From contig JAQFVV010012507.1 in the NCBI GenBank assembly GCA_028023455.1, forward strand, positions 1,366,001-1,430,000: a stretch of 64,000 nt of DNA, written 5' to 3'. This DNA comes from Epiperipatus broadwayi (Eukaryota > Onychophora > Udeonychophora > Euonychophora > Peripatidae). Positions 13,508 through 24,479 of this stretch are shown here, one piece after another. The position numbers and the translations under genes are program-made. The notes beneath the pieces were generated by a model, which worked only from the letters and a program-made list of their open reading frames with translations, ran no database searches and had not been told where the DNA came from. The stretch's first letter is position 1. The number at the start of each line of letters is the position of its first letter.

Positions 13508-13624
13508 TAGATAAGCAAAAGACGAATAATAGATTCAATTTGCATCAATGCTGATGGGTGAGTGGTAAAGCTACATTGGTTTACTTATTTATCAGAAGAT
13601 AATCAATATACAAATGGTCCAAGC

Positions 13625-15030
13625 CTGTTGATGATGTGTAAAACATATTTTTTTCTGTCTTTTATAAGCATATAAACATTATTTTTCATAAATAAAACCT
13701 TTTGAGATTAAAAATTGATTGTTTAATAATTAAAAGAATTTAAAAGGAGAAGTATTGACTTAAAAATAAAAATATAGTATCAAAAAAAAAAACTTTCTAA
13801 AAATTTATTTAAAAAAAAAGACAAGATCATAGAAAAAACTGATAAAAAGAGAGATTGATAATGAAACTACCAATTAATATATAGATGGATAGAGAGTTGC
13901 AAGCAAATATATTGTTATTAGCAGAAAAATAATATACTCAGATGCTCTGAAGGTCGACAAAAGTTCGTGTAGTTAAATGAAGGTCGAACACAACAATTCA
14001 TTTTATTTGACTAAATTTATAACTTTTTTTTCACTTTCCAAGCTGAGAAACCTTAAACTGAATTTGATAATTTACAAAGAATACTCATTTTTAAAATTAA
14101 ATAATAATATTAGCAAACTTCTTAAATATAATTCATTTATAATTTAAAGGAATTAAGCTTTAACAAATTTTATATACATAAAAATATTTTTCGAATTGAC
14201 AAATTTTTTAATCATTTTGATTTGAAAAACCGGCATGCTTTATACTAAAATCAATATATTTCCTTTTCCTCTCTTTACCATTTCGCCATTATTAAGTTAA
14301 ATGAAAAGAAGCGAGCCAACTGTGACGAAACTTGAAAGTTTGTGCACTTTGCTCGGGAATTTAATACAGATAACAAATCCTGACAATTTAGAAACTCAGA
14401 AAGTAATAAAAATAATAATATTTGAAAAATGAAGTTAAAAATATTATTTTAAATTAAAATCTAAATTTCTATTACATTACTGAAGTTATTTTTTACTAAT
14501 AGCATGACCCTAAAGAGTATGTATTATAAAGATCGCAAACAATCTTTATAACTTGAAAGAAATATATAATCTACTTTTCAAGACGTTTCTGTTAATTCGA
14601 ATTTTTAATGCTAAGAGGAAAAATACTGTATTTTTTACTTTTTATTTTAAAAGCTAAATGGACGATACAAATCTTTTAGATTTTGAATTTTCTAAAAAAT
14701 GACATTATTTATTACTAATTTATTTCCACACTTTTTATTTTTTAGAAGTGAAACAAAAATAAACATGTTAAAATAAATAATCGAAATATTTGATAATTTG
14801 TAAAAAGTTCTAGCTCTTGAAAAAAAAAAATTGGTAAGCGATTCATAATCTGCAGAGATAGCCACTCTCACCAAACCATATAGAGCAATAAACATGTTGT
14901 AATTGCAATTTGTAAGTCTATGTGCTTAAAAGAAGTTTCTACAATATATTCTGCCATTGCTTACTTATTGATCTGAGATTTTGTCACTTAATGAAAGACC
15001 AATACAAATATCACTAACAACATTGAAAAA
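13625..15030. other. AT-rich stretch, nothing recognised
   Basis: Long poly-A/T runs and no motif on either strand. The reverse open frame at 14692-14895 is low complexity. A somewhat less AT-rich patch at 14220-14380 is unclassified. Confidence 0.55.
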
Positions 15031-15034
15031 ATTA

Positions 15035-15200
15035 AGAGATTAAAATGGAACTGGGCTGAAAGTCAATAGATGGATAATTAAAGCTTTGTATTGGAAACCT
15101 AGAAATTATAAAACTTCAAAAGAAATGACACATAAAATACAATAGTTTTCTGGAATGATGTGGAAGAAATAAGCTATGAATCGAGATGATAAAAATGTGT
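15035..15200 (+). pseudogene. RTE-type LINE, 3' fragment
   Basis: The stretch translates, with stops, as RLKWNWAES.., MDN.., VLET..KL.NFKR and FWNDVEEI. These follow the RTE C-terminal series 'KLKWxWAGH', 'RRxDxRW', 'PRxxKRxxGRPxxRWxDDI'. It is the same block readable in reverse at 21.45-21.69 kb. Only the last portion of the element is present. Confidence 0.55.
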
Positions 15201-15204
15201 CAAT

Positions 15205-15965
15205 ATTAACTAGCAATGATATACTGCAAACCCCTACATATAGGTGAAGTTATTTGTCCTAAGAAAAATGAAAACTAATAAATGAAGTAGTTTTACCAAG
15301 CACTAGATTTGATCAATTTACTAAACTTTATTAATGTTTATGTTAAATTCCAAGCAAAAAAAAAATCAAAATTTACTGACATAAAAGTTATTTGCCTTAA
15401 TAAAAAAAATCACAATTTATACTAATTTAACTTAGTTAAATATTTTAAAAGTCTTTAAAGATCTCCATTATAAATCACAGATTCTTCCATTATCTTTTTA
15501 TAGAGAAAATAGTAAAAAATTAGATAATAGCAGGATGCTTAAATAATAGATGATAAAAAAACTGATTTTTTTTTTTGTTTTATTCTTTAACTAAAATAGT
15601 TAAATATTTATTTTCTAACCAATAATTGAATAACTTCTTATAGACTGGATATATTACAGATATTTTGAAATCTAAAAAAAAAAATTCCATGTTTGTCCAA
15701 AATTGAACCTCGTGTGTAAATACTGTAAGAGATATTCTAATGATTACTCATCCATTTATATAATTTAAATACATAGTACTGAAAATTTAATTATGTAAAT
15801 TTATTAGACTATAGAGTTTATAATCTTATAAAGCTTCCTGATATCTTATTATTTATAGAACAAACTATAGTTATATAATTTTACTTTGGGAAAACTAAAC
15901 CTATGACAAATCTTTTTAATTATTCACATTGATTTTTGAAATTGATATTAAAACATCCAAAATAT
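15205..15965. other. AT-rich stretch, nothing recognised
   Basis: Low-complexity AT-rich DNA without readable motifs on either strand. Confidence 0.55.
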
Positions 15966-15970
15966 GACTT

Positions 15971-16245
15971 AAAACAAGCAAAACTCACCATACAGTAGTG
16001 CCACTCAGTGCAAGCCAAAATAATCAATGGATGCAAGAAGTTTGGGCATAAAATTCTTATCTACCCTAGATATGGATTTTATGTACAAACCTTCTTGCAT
16101 CCATTGATTACTCTGACTTGCACTGAGTGGCACTTCTGCTGGTGAGTTTTGCCTCTTTTAACAGCTTGAGTAAGCATAAGAAATGGCAAATATGTGTTGT
16201 TTAGTGGCAAAATATGACATTTTAATTATGTGATGAGAAGGAAAT
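15971..16245. mobile_element. MITE-like inverted repeat, family copy 1
   Basis: Arms of about 72 bp (15975-16044 and 16085-16157) are near-complementary. They share GCAAAACTCACC, GTGCCACTCAGTGCAAG and AATCAATGGATGCAAGAAG, and enclose about 40 bp. Similarity to the other copies continues about 90 bp beyond the right arm (AACAG..GAGTAAGCATAAG). Right-half copies lie at 20098-20255 and 22441-22520. I could not identify a target duplication. Confidence 0.75.
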
Positions 16246-16363
16246 ATTATTGTTTTTATGAAAGCAATATTACAAATGCCATAATAAGTTTAGATTTTCT
16301 AAAATATAACTGCCTCCAATACTTATTTAGATTAGTTTATGCATTAAAAATTTAATAAACATT

Positions 16364-18490
16364 GTAACAGTCAAAACACGTGTATCTCGTTAACATATTG
16401 CAGAATTCGACCACCACACAGAACAGCAGCACCATCGAGTAGCGAAGCCACCGTTAATACTGAGTTCGAACATAGTTTATCGGTTCCACAATACAATCTA
16501 CAGAATAACGCCTCTGATGCGACATAAGTAAACACTTCTTTAGGCACAGAGGTCAGGGAGATGCACGAGATTCATGGGTTTTGTTTCCGGGTTGGCCAAC
16601 AATCAAACGAATATGAGTTAATATATATAATCGAGGAAATGTCTATAATGGGCATCGAATAAATGAAAACTTAACTACAGACGTATATTTAGAATTATTT
16701 ATTTACGTATTTAATAAAAGAAAACATTATTAATGTGATTAATCAGATTTTAAATTCAAAGTCTCAACAGCTAATTGATAATATTATATATACAAAAATA
16801 GATTTATTTATATGGAGCATTTATTTATATGAAGGCGTAATCTAGCTACCTAGGGTTCTCAAGTGAGTATTTCTAATGCATGCTGTAAGGAATTTATACT
16901 TTGCACTGCAAGAGTCATCAGTAACGGCGGACATACATTTATTTAATAAAATATTTATTTTACGACAAAGGGCAAACATTTATTTGAGAGTATATGACGA
17001 AGATAATACTGAGGCGGAGTGATAGATATAATAATAAACTAAATAAAAGAACACGTGGTACGCTTTAGAAGGGCGATGTAAAATGGCAGCGCTGAAACTG
17101 CAATGCCGTGAATAAGTTATAAGGGTTTCGGGTTGGTCTCTGCCATGACCCGAAGAGGTAAGGTGTCACATGAGCATAACCAGGGACAAGCGGTCCGTGT
17201 CGCAATTTTCCAGCTGGCTGCATGACGGTTGTCAAGCCCTACGGGAACATTATCATGTCCGCTTGTGTAGGACGACTGGGGTTAATTCAACCCTAGAGAA
17301 TCCGGAGTATTCACGGCGTGGAATGAGCCATCGGGGCTTCAAAACGTAACACATGTATAATATCTAAAAGATTGTGGTAATATTTAACTAGATTTCAAAC
17401 TCGGCCCAACATTATCACCGTTGACTGAAAGAAAATTGGTGACTCTCAAAGAAATGAAATTTACATAATTATTCATTAACATTTAATAATAAAAAAAAAT
17501 ATCTAAAAAGGGAATTATTACAGCGAGTATGCCAGCTATTATGGAGGAGTAGACCCTGCATTACAATAACTGATTCTTTGAATGCGTGTCGATTTATATG
17601 AAATTTAAGTTATTTATAAAAGCAAATATTAATGATAATTCGACACGCATTCACTGTTCAAGCGATTATGGATTTAGCTTTACAACTCAGATAATTATGA
17701 GAAGGTAATATTTCAATGATAATTATAAATGAAATGTAGATTTAAGAAATACACACCTAAGAAGTGATAGAGGGAGGGTAAGCTAGATTATGCGAGAAAT
17801 TTACAGATTACATGAATTCTCAAATTTTAGTTTCTCAAAATTACAATTTTAACATTTAGACGTTATACAAATAATAGGAGATGAGCTATAGCTTATTATT
17901 ACTAGAGTACTCTATAATTTGGAATACACACAACAGGTACCTGTTTTATAAGATGTTTTCGTCCATTGGTTTAATAGCAGATTGTTCATAATTAGAAGTT
18001 TTCTTTCTTGTCCTGGGCATGTTGTTTTATTGATTTTTAACAGCAGCGGCTTTCTTGTTTATTTCAGGCAGCAGATCATTTTGGTGTTTTTACAATGGGC
18101 AAGGTGAAGCTCGGCATATAGTGGGCCCTCTCCCGGTGGAGAATAATTTCGGTGCTTACTCGGTCATACCTTGCAGTATTAATTTATTTAAGATATTTTA
18201 GACGCTCCACTCGAGAGCAAAGCTAAAATTCAAGTGCAAGTCTCCAGCCAGTCTAAGATGGCCTCCTTTTTCTTATCTTGATCTTTTAAATTTTCTGTTG
18301 AGATATTTTTAGGTTTTATTTATCTTGCCCTCAGGATAATCAATGCTCTGCTGGTTTTAATTAGAAAGAAATTTGCTGTGCTATTGTTTGTTTTTCTTTA
18401 CATTCGTTAATTACATTCTTTTGGAATTTTGCTATAATTAATTTATTATCTATCACTGACCGATGCTTTTAAATTTTCAAAGACAAAAGG
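16364..18490 (+). mobile_element. Putative long LTR-like repeat beginning TGTAACAGTC (island 1)
   Basis: Base composition changes abruptly: this is less AT-rich than the flanks. It opens with TGTAACAGTC at 16364, and the reverse complement of 60021 opens with the same TGTAACAGTC. The two then stay alignable (TATCTCG.TAACA, TGYAGAATTC, AGTTCGAA, GGTCAGGGAGA, ACGTMTAT). Near the other end, GGAGAATAATTTCGGTGC...CGGTCATACC loosely matches the 58.14-58.2 kb segment. LTR nature is inferred from the TG start and paired copies; no internal coding region, PBS or clear CA end was found. A possible alternative end lies near 17350 (CGTAACACAT). A 14-bp perfect stem-loop sits at 17579-17653. Confidence 0.4.
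17579..17653. repeat. Perfect 14-bp inverted repeat with 47-nt loop
   Basis: TGAATGCGTGTCGA at 17579-17592 is exactly complementary to 17640-17653. The stem is much less AT-rich than its surroundings. It could be a small inserted inverted-repeat element or an RNA stem of the enclosing repeat. Confidence 0.7.
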
Positions 18491-18699
18491 GAATAAAATT
18501 ATTTTAACTTTAATTAATTATTGCATCAGATTTTGTTAGAATTATTATTTAACGAAATTCAAACTAAGCAACAAATACGAACTTTATAAAATTCAAAATA
18601 ACTGATTAATATTACACAAAATTTATTTAACTACAAGAAATCTAAATTATATTATTTTATCCGTATTTATTGTGTTTAATTTGAGATCGAAATGTGTGC

Positions 18700-18862
18700 A
18701 TGTTTATGCTGAATTCTACATATATTTATACATTTTTAATATTGTTACACACACAATTCGATACCAAAAGTTTAAATTTGGGTGGGATAGACCGGTCAGT
18801 GAGAGACGACAGAAAAAGGTGAAACTTGAGATTCGAATACGAATCTCACTGTTTCAACATTA
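18700..18862. repeat. Repeat end with conserved GAAAC/GTTTC hairpin, copy 1
   Basis: AGAAAAAGGTGAAAC is followed by an 8-bp perfect stem (GAGATTCG at 18828-18835 with 18840-18847, 4-nt loop), then ACTGTTTCAA. TGAAAC (18820-18825) pairs with GTTTCA (18851-18856) as an outer stem. The same frame, AAAAGGTGAAAC-hairpin-ACTGTTTCAA, occurs on the reverse strand at 57289-57330, but with a different inner stem. The forward open frame over this region (18672-18863) is probably chance. Confidence 0.6.
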
Positions 18863-19129
18863 GTAATTGAAAATGTGCATATCAAAATAAAAATGTATAG
18901 AAAGTATATACCTTAATTTTTAACATATTTAGATTGAAATACTTAAGTGATTTTATCATAACAAAAAAAATGATTTTATGGTTCAACCTTCTGTGTAATT
19001 GTCATTTAATAATAATAATATCACTTAATTAAAAGTAAAGTTTTTTTTTCTATAGAACTGCATTAAGGAAGTATTTAAAACTTATAGTTAATGTTCTGGC
19101 ATGTATTAAATAGTTCATTAAAATAAAAT

Positions 19130-19720
19130 ACAAAAACAATTATATAATTAGTTGTTGGGAGGTCATGTGAGGTTTAAACCTCCAATTGGCTGGTTGAATT
19201 TAGTAGTTTTATTTAATTGAAGAATCAGATCATTTTCTACATTATTCAAATGAAATTAATGGTGTACCAAATATAATTGCACAATTAGTTATTCAACTTA
19301 ATGAAGAAAAAACAATTGCAAGGATAATTTAGATTTATGCACCAAGAGGTTATCATTGTTCTGAAAATATGGTGGATTTTTATAGAAATATATGAATTGC
19401 TTTTTATAGATCAAATAACATTTGAAAATTAACCTAGGATATTTTAATGCTAAAATTGGAAAACTATCAAAAAATTCAAGTGCTATAAATGTGTTTGGTT
19501 ATAAAGGCAGATCTAGGGAAGTCATAGAAAGAAAAAAAAGAAAAATTACGTATTATGAATTTTTTCACAAAAAAAATCCAAAGCAGAAATAGACCTGAGA
19601 TCATCTGTTTAAAAATATATCAGAATAAGGTAAATTTTGACAAACAGAAATAATATATTTCAAGTTTGCAATGCATTTTATTAGACTCAACACACACGTG
19701 ATTATTGATTTATCAGATGC
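19130..19720 (+). pseudogene. RTE-type LINE, endonuclease fragment
   Basis: Broken frames give ARIIQIYAPRGYHCSE.MVDFYRN, then GYFNAKIGK, then FGYKGRSREVIE and EFFHKKNPKQK. These correspond to the RTE endonuclease blocks 'IIQVYAPTS', 'GDFNAKIGK', 'FGYGxRNERG' and 'NTFFQKKPKQKWTW'. The catalytic-region GDFN has become GYFN. Several stops make it inactive. Neither the RT nor the 5' start is present. Confidence 0.68.
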
Positions 19721-20097
19721 TAAGATGTGTGATAATGCAAAGCTAGGGAAACAAAAATTATATTAAAAATGGATTAATAATTGCTCTAATATTCATGGGA
19801 TGAACATGTTTTAGGAATTACAATCTTCTATGATATTATTACCAAAAATACTAGAATTATAAAGAAATTATATGCAGCAAAAATAGTTTTAAGTAAATGA
19901 TGCAAACATTATTTAATTATTAATTTCATTTTCTTATTTACAAACTTCTATACAAAAATATTTAATTAATATTTCATACTGCTGCCATGAATAATTTTAA
20001 AAATTCATTAAAAGAAAATATATTTGTAGAAATATCATTTAACATCTGCTGTATATATGAAGTATGATAAAGCAAAGATACACTACTTTTATTCTGA

Positions 20098-20255
20098 TGT
20101 TGGACAGTATAGGGATTTTATGCACAAGCCTTCTGACATCCATTGATTACTCTTGTTGGCACAGGGTGGCACTACTGTATGGAGAGTTTTGCCTGTTTAA
20201 TAACAGTTATGTGCTAGCAAAAGAGATGGTGATCATGTGATGTTTAAAGAATTAA
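20098..20255. mobile_element. MITE family copy 2 (right half)
   Basis: ACAAGCCTTCTGACATCCATTGATTACTC, split here as ACAAGCCTTCTG and CATCCATTGATTACTC, then GGTGGCACTACTGTATGG and GAGTTTTGCCTGTTTAATAACAG match the right arm and tail of the 15971-16245 element. The left arm is absent. The tail ATCATGTGATGTTTA is shared with the copy at 22441-22520. Confidence 0.65.
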
Positions 20256-20259
20256 ATTA

Positions 20260-21415
20260 TTACATGATTCTAACAATATAAAACAAAAGATCTCAATAAT
20301 AGTTTTTTATAAAGACACAGAGATAAAAGATTATTTGTCATCAAGTTCATTTTTTTATTTTAATACAATGATTTACACAACTTTTAAAAAAGTCTAGAGT
20401 AATCAGAAAAGAAACAATATCTGTTTCTAACTTTTATGCAGTGTCTTTAATAATAACATTCAACTTTAAAGAACCTTATTAAACACTTGTAACCAATCCA
20501 CTAAGTAACTTTGAAAAATGAGGTCCTAAAATTACTTTTATCCATAAAAAACTAATAAAGAAAAAGTGTATTTCAAAATAGTAGTTTAATGTTCAGGTTT
20601 AGTGATCTTAAATATTTACAATATTCTTCTATTAAATCAAAAATATTGAACAAACTTTTTATTATTCTATAAGTAAATTATCATATATAAATGGTACACA
20701 AAAATCATATAATATAAATTTTATACATAAAATATAAAATAACCATTAAGTATCCAAATGTATATAGTAGTTTTCAATAGATTTTTATTATGGTATAGTA
20801 AAGAATGAAATAAATTTACCATTATTGCTAATTTCCAGTTGGTGAAACTTAGAGCCATTTATAACCATAGTTTTACTTCTAGAAAATATTAGTTAGATAT
20901 CCATTTTCCAAAAAAACATTAGATGGTTAAACTAAGTTGACTATAGTCTAATTTTTTGAAAGAAAAATTTTAATCCTGAGTAAAACATAAAAAATTTCAA
21001 GTTCAGTCTAATTTCCACACAAATGTCTATGCCTATACTACATAGAAATGTACATGTTATATGTTCTGTAAATTTATGCTACTCTGCACGCAAATGACAC
21101 ATTATTATGCAATTAATAACATATCATCTAACAATAAATTTTACAATAGCATTACCTAAGAGCAATAAAGCTCCAAGCAAGATGATGAAAAATGAAAACC
21201 TAATTCTCTCTTCTTCTTCAACTTTAAACAGGCAATGACTCAGAATAATGTAAAAAATAAGAGTGAAACTAAACAAGCTGAGATGTTGCAACAGGTTTAT
21301 CAATCAACTATTAATTTATATTTATAACATAATGTTAATTAATAATCATTTTAATAACATTGAAATACTTCAGAACTAATTCCATAAAAAATTAAAAATT
21401 AAATACAACAAATCA
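20260..21415. other. AT-rich stretch, nothing recognised
   Basis: No open frame or motif could be supported; it holds AT-rich low-complexity sequence only. Confidence 0.55.
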
Positions 21416-21419
21416 TTCT

Positions 21420-24400
21420 TTGTTGTCATCATCATCATTGTCAACTGTTATCAGTCCATTGCAGAATAAAGGTCTCTCCAAATTCAATCCATCTGCAATC
21501 TTTAGCCTCTCTATTCTACATCATTTCTGCACACTTTCTTATTTCATTCATCCATCTCACATGTGGTCTCTTTCTAGGACTTTTAGAATCTCTTGGAATC
21601 CTATTTCAGATTTCAATTGTCCATCTATTATCATCTCTTCTAGCGATATGTTTAGCCCAACTCCACTTCAGTCTTTTAATTTATTCAACAATCCTCAGTA
21701 ACACATGTTTGTTCTCTTACTCATATATTGTGTTTTTTCCTCTTCTAGTCACTCCTAACATGCATCTTTCCATTTGACTTTAAGGGGTATAAATTCTATG
21801 TAATGCTCTTCTATTAAGTAATCAAGTCTCAGATTCATAAATAACTGATAAAACATATTTATTAAAAACCTTCTTTTTCAAACATATAGGCATATTTCCT
21901 TTTAGTATTAAGTTATTTCTACCAAAAGCATTCCAACCAAGTTTAATTCTATGCTTAATTTTATCCAACTCATTATAATTCATTTTTATTTTCATCTTTT
22001 GAGAAAATCCACTGAACATATTTTTAGTCTTTTTAATGTTTACCTTTAGTTTTACTTTCATCTGATAACCCCTGCAACATTTTCTGAAGATCTAAAGGAT
22101 TATTTGCAAAAACAACTACATTATCTGCAAAATCTAAATGACTTAAATAATCTTCAATTGCTTTTACTCCTTTAGCTTTCCATTTCAATTCACAAAATAC
22201 TTCTTGCAACCTGCTATAAAAAGTTTTGGAAATATGGAATCACCCTGCCTTGCACCCTTCTCAATGTTAACTTTTCTAGTATCAATAGGTAATCTAATTA
22301 TTGCTGTTGCATTTTTATATCAGAATATGGCAGTATCCTAGGTCTATATCTTGATGATCCAATGCTTTAATCACTGAAAAATAGATTATAGAATCAAATG
22401 CTTTTTCATAATCATAAATCCAAAACATGCAAAACTCTCTTACATATTGCCACTCAGTTCCTGTTTTAATAACAGTTATAAGCAAGCATAAGACATTGTG
22501 TTCATGTGATGTTTATTGGCTTAAATCCAAAACATAATGACAATTCATATTCACTGGTCCTTTCTATAACTCCTCTCAGTACTTGGATATGATCTACTAT
22601 GCTAAAACCAGTTTTAAATCCAGCTTGTTCTTTCACTTGTTTGAAATCCAATGTTCTCTGTAGATGAGTTGTAATTATCTTGGTAAAAAATTTGTATGAA
22701 ACTGATAAAAGGCTGATAGGTCAGTAATTTCTAATATCTTAGTTATCACATTTTTTAAATATTAATATTAATACTGTATTCTTACAATCATTTGGAACAT
22801 CTTTATCATTTAGAGATTTGGTGAATAATTTTGTCAAAATTTTTTCTATTTCTTCACACACTTTTTTTAATATATTGATTATAATCCCATCACTACCTGG
22901 AGCTTTTTTTTTTGCTTCATAAATTTAATTGTATGTCTCACTTCTTCAATTAAAATTCTGGGCAATTTAAAAGATATAATAGATGTAAGAGGTATTGTTC
23001 TTTATTACTATACAATGCTTCCCAGAGCTCTCCTATCCATTTCATGATATCATTTCTCTTTTTAATAATAGTTCCATTTTTTTTCTTATTACAGATATAA
23101 GTTTCCTACCAATACCAAAATGTTGTTTCACACTCTTGAGATTTTTATTCTCTTCTACAGCTTTTCTTGCTAGTTCACAATTATACTTTTTTTATACTAT
23201 TAACAACTCTTTTTTGCACTATTTTATAAAATTTGAGATATTCAATTCTTTTTAATGCATCATTTTTATATATCTTTATATTCCTTTTTTTTTTCATAAA
23301 TTCTCTAGTCTCAGTAGAAATTTTATTGATCAATTTCTGCTTTTTTTACCAGCTATCTTTGTTGCAGTTTTTAAAAGTGTATCAGTTATGTTTCTATTAA
23401 TTTTATTCAAATTTGTCATGTTCAAAATCTACTAATACTTGAAATCAATTTGCAAGTTATAATTTAAATTTACTAGATTGTTTTTGAGATTAGAAATATC
23501 AATTGTAAATATTGTTTTTACTTAATAATTTTTGTCTCTCTAGTTTTGCATTAACATGTATCTTACATCTTACTAATCGATGATCACTTTCTGTGTTGGA
23601 TTTATTAAGAACATTACAATCCTGAATTTTTTTTTTCTGTCAGTCAAAATGTAATCTAATTCTGCTATATCTTCATTTGAATGCTTCTATGTTCATTTCC
23701 TTTTAACATTTTTTTTTAAAAAAAGAATTCATAATATAAAGTTTTTCTTTTTCTACAAACTCCACAAGTCTATGTCCTCTCTCATTTCTATTACCATAAC
23801 CAAACTTACTTACAGCACTTTCATTTTTTAATTGTTTACTAATTCTACCATTAAAGTCTTCCATAACAATTTTAAAATGTTATTTAGTCTGATGAAAAGC
23901 CTTTTTTACATCCATATAAAATATTTTACTACTTCATCACTAAGAGCTTGTTGGGGCATAAACCTGAATTATCTGCATTTGGAATCTGCTAGTAATTTAA
24001 ATAACTAATCTTATCACTCTGCCTGATACACCATAAATCTCCACAATATTGTTTTTCCACTTTTTATTTATAATAAATTCTATTACACTTACAATATTTG
24101 TGCCTTTGTATTAGAGTACCTGTCCACTTTTTAAATCACGTGTCTCTTCATCTTTTTTTCTAACTTCACAAATTCCAGTAATATCCAATTTAATATGAGT
24201 CAGTTTCTCTTCCAATTCTTGCAATCTCCCTTTACTTGAAAGTGGCTTGCAGTTGTAAATACTTAAATAAAAAGTCATCATCAAATGGGAGCCTGGGTCC
24301 ACAATCAGGAGATGCTTTGCACCATCCACCTTCAGTTGTCAAATGCTTCCTTGGCTGGTGACTTTATAGCCTCCTGGGAATAATGGCTGTGATTTATTTT
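21420..24400 (-). pseudogene. Near full-length RTE-type LINE, inactivated
   Basis: Read on the reverse strand, this gives most of an RTE protein in order. The endonuclease start (24329-24111) has YNCKPLSSKGRLQELEEKL and ITGICEVRKKDEET. Later come VYAPTS, MEDFNGRISKQ and FGYGNRNERGHRLVEF. RT motif A (DYEKAFDSI, about 22385-22420) and motif B (GARQGDSIFPKLF, about 22240) are intact. Motif C at about 22120-22131 reads FADN for FADD, losing the second Asp. The thumb follows at 22061-21822 (NIKKTKNMFSGFSQKM, IKHRIKLGWNAFGR, MPICLKKKVFNKYV), and the C-terminus at 21700-21480 (LKWSWAKHIARRDDNRWT, KRPHVRWMNEIRK). An ordinary RTE nicks and copies itself into new sites. Stops, frameshifts, the FADN change and a MITE insertion at 22441-22520 show this copy is dead. 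Confidence 0.85.
22441..22520. mobile_element. MITE family copy 3 inside the RTE element
   Basis: ATTGCCACTCAG, GTTTTAATAACAGTTATAAGC, cut here as GTTTTAATAACAG, and TTCATGTGATGTTTATTGGC match the tails of the copies at 15971-16245 and 20098-20255. RTE reading is interrupted here, between motif A and upstream RT sequence, so the MITE fragment arrived after the LINE. Confidence 0.6.
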
Positions 24401-24479
24401 TGTTTGTTATGATTATACATATTTATTAGGAAAAAAATGTTCATTCACATGCACATTTATTCTGCACCTTATCAGGCAA

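Larger units (their letters stand above)
11880..13620 (+). mobile_element. 5' part of an L1/Tx1-like LINE (ORF1 and start of ORF2)
   Basis: An ORF1 with a zinc knuckle is followed 190 bp later by the start of an apurinic-type endonuclease in another frame, the arrangement of two-ORF LINEs. The piece upstream of 12060 (less AT-rich, from about 11885) may be 5' leader. The element stops near 13620, before any RT, so it is 3'-truncated or was deleted, the reverse of the usual 5' truncation. A 3' end of a similar LINE is present reversed at 62.5 kb. Clade assignment (L1/Tx1 rather than Jockey or CR1) is inferred from the NVRGIN endonuclease start and is moderate. Confidence 0.65.
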
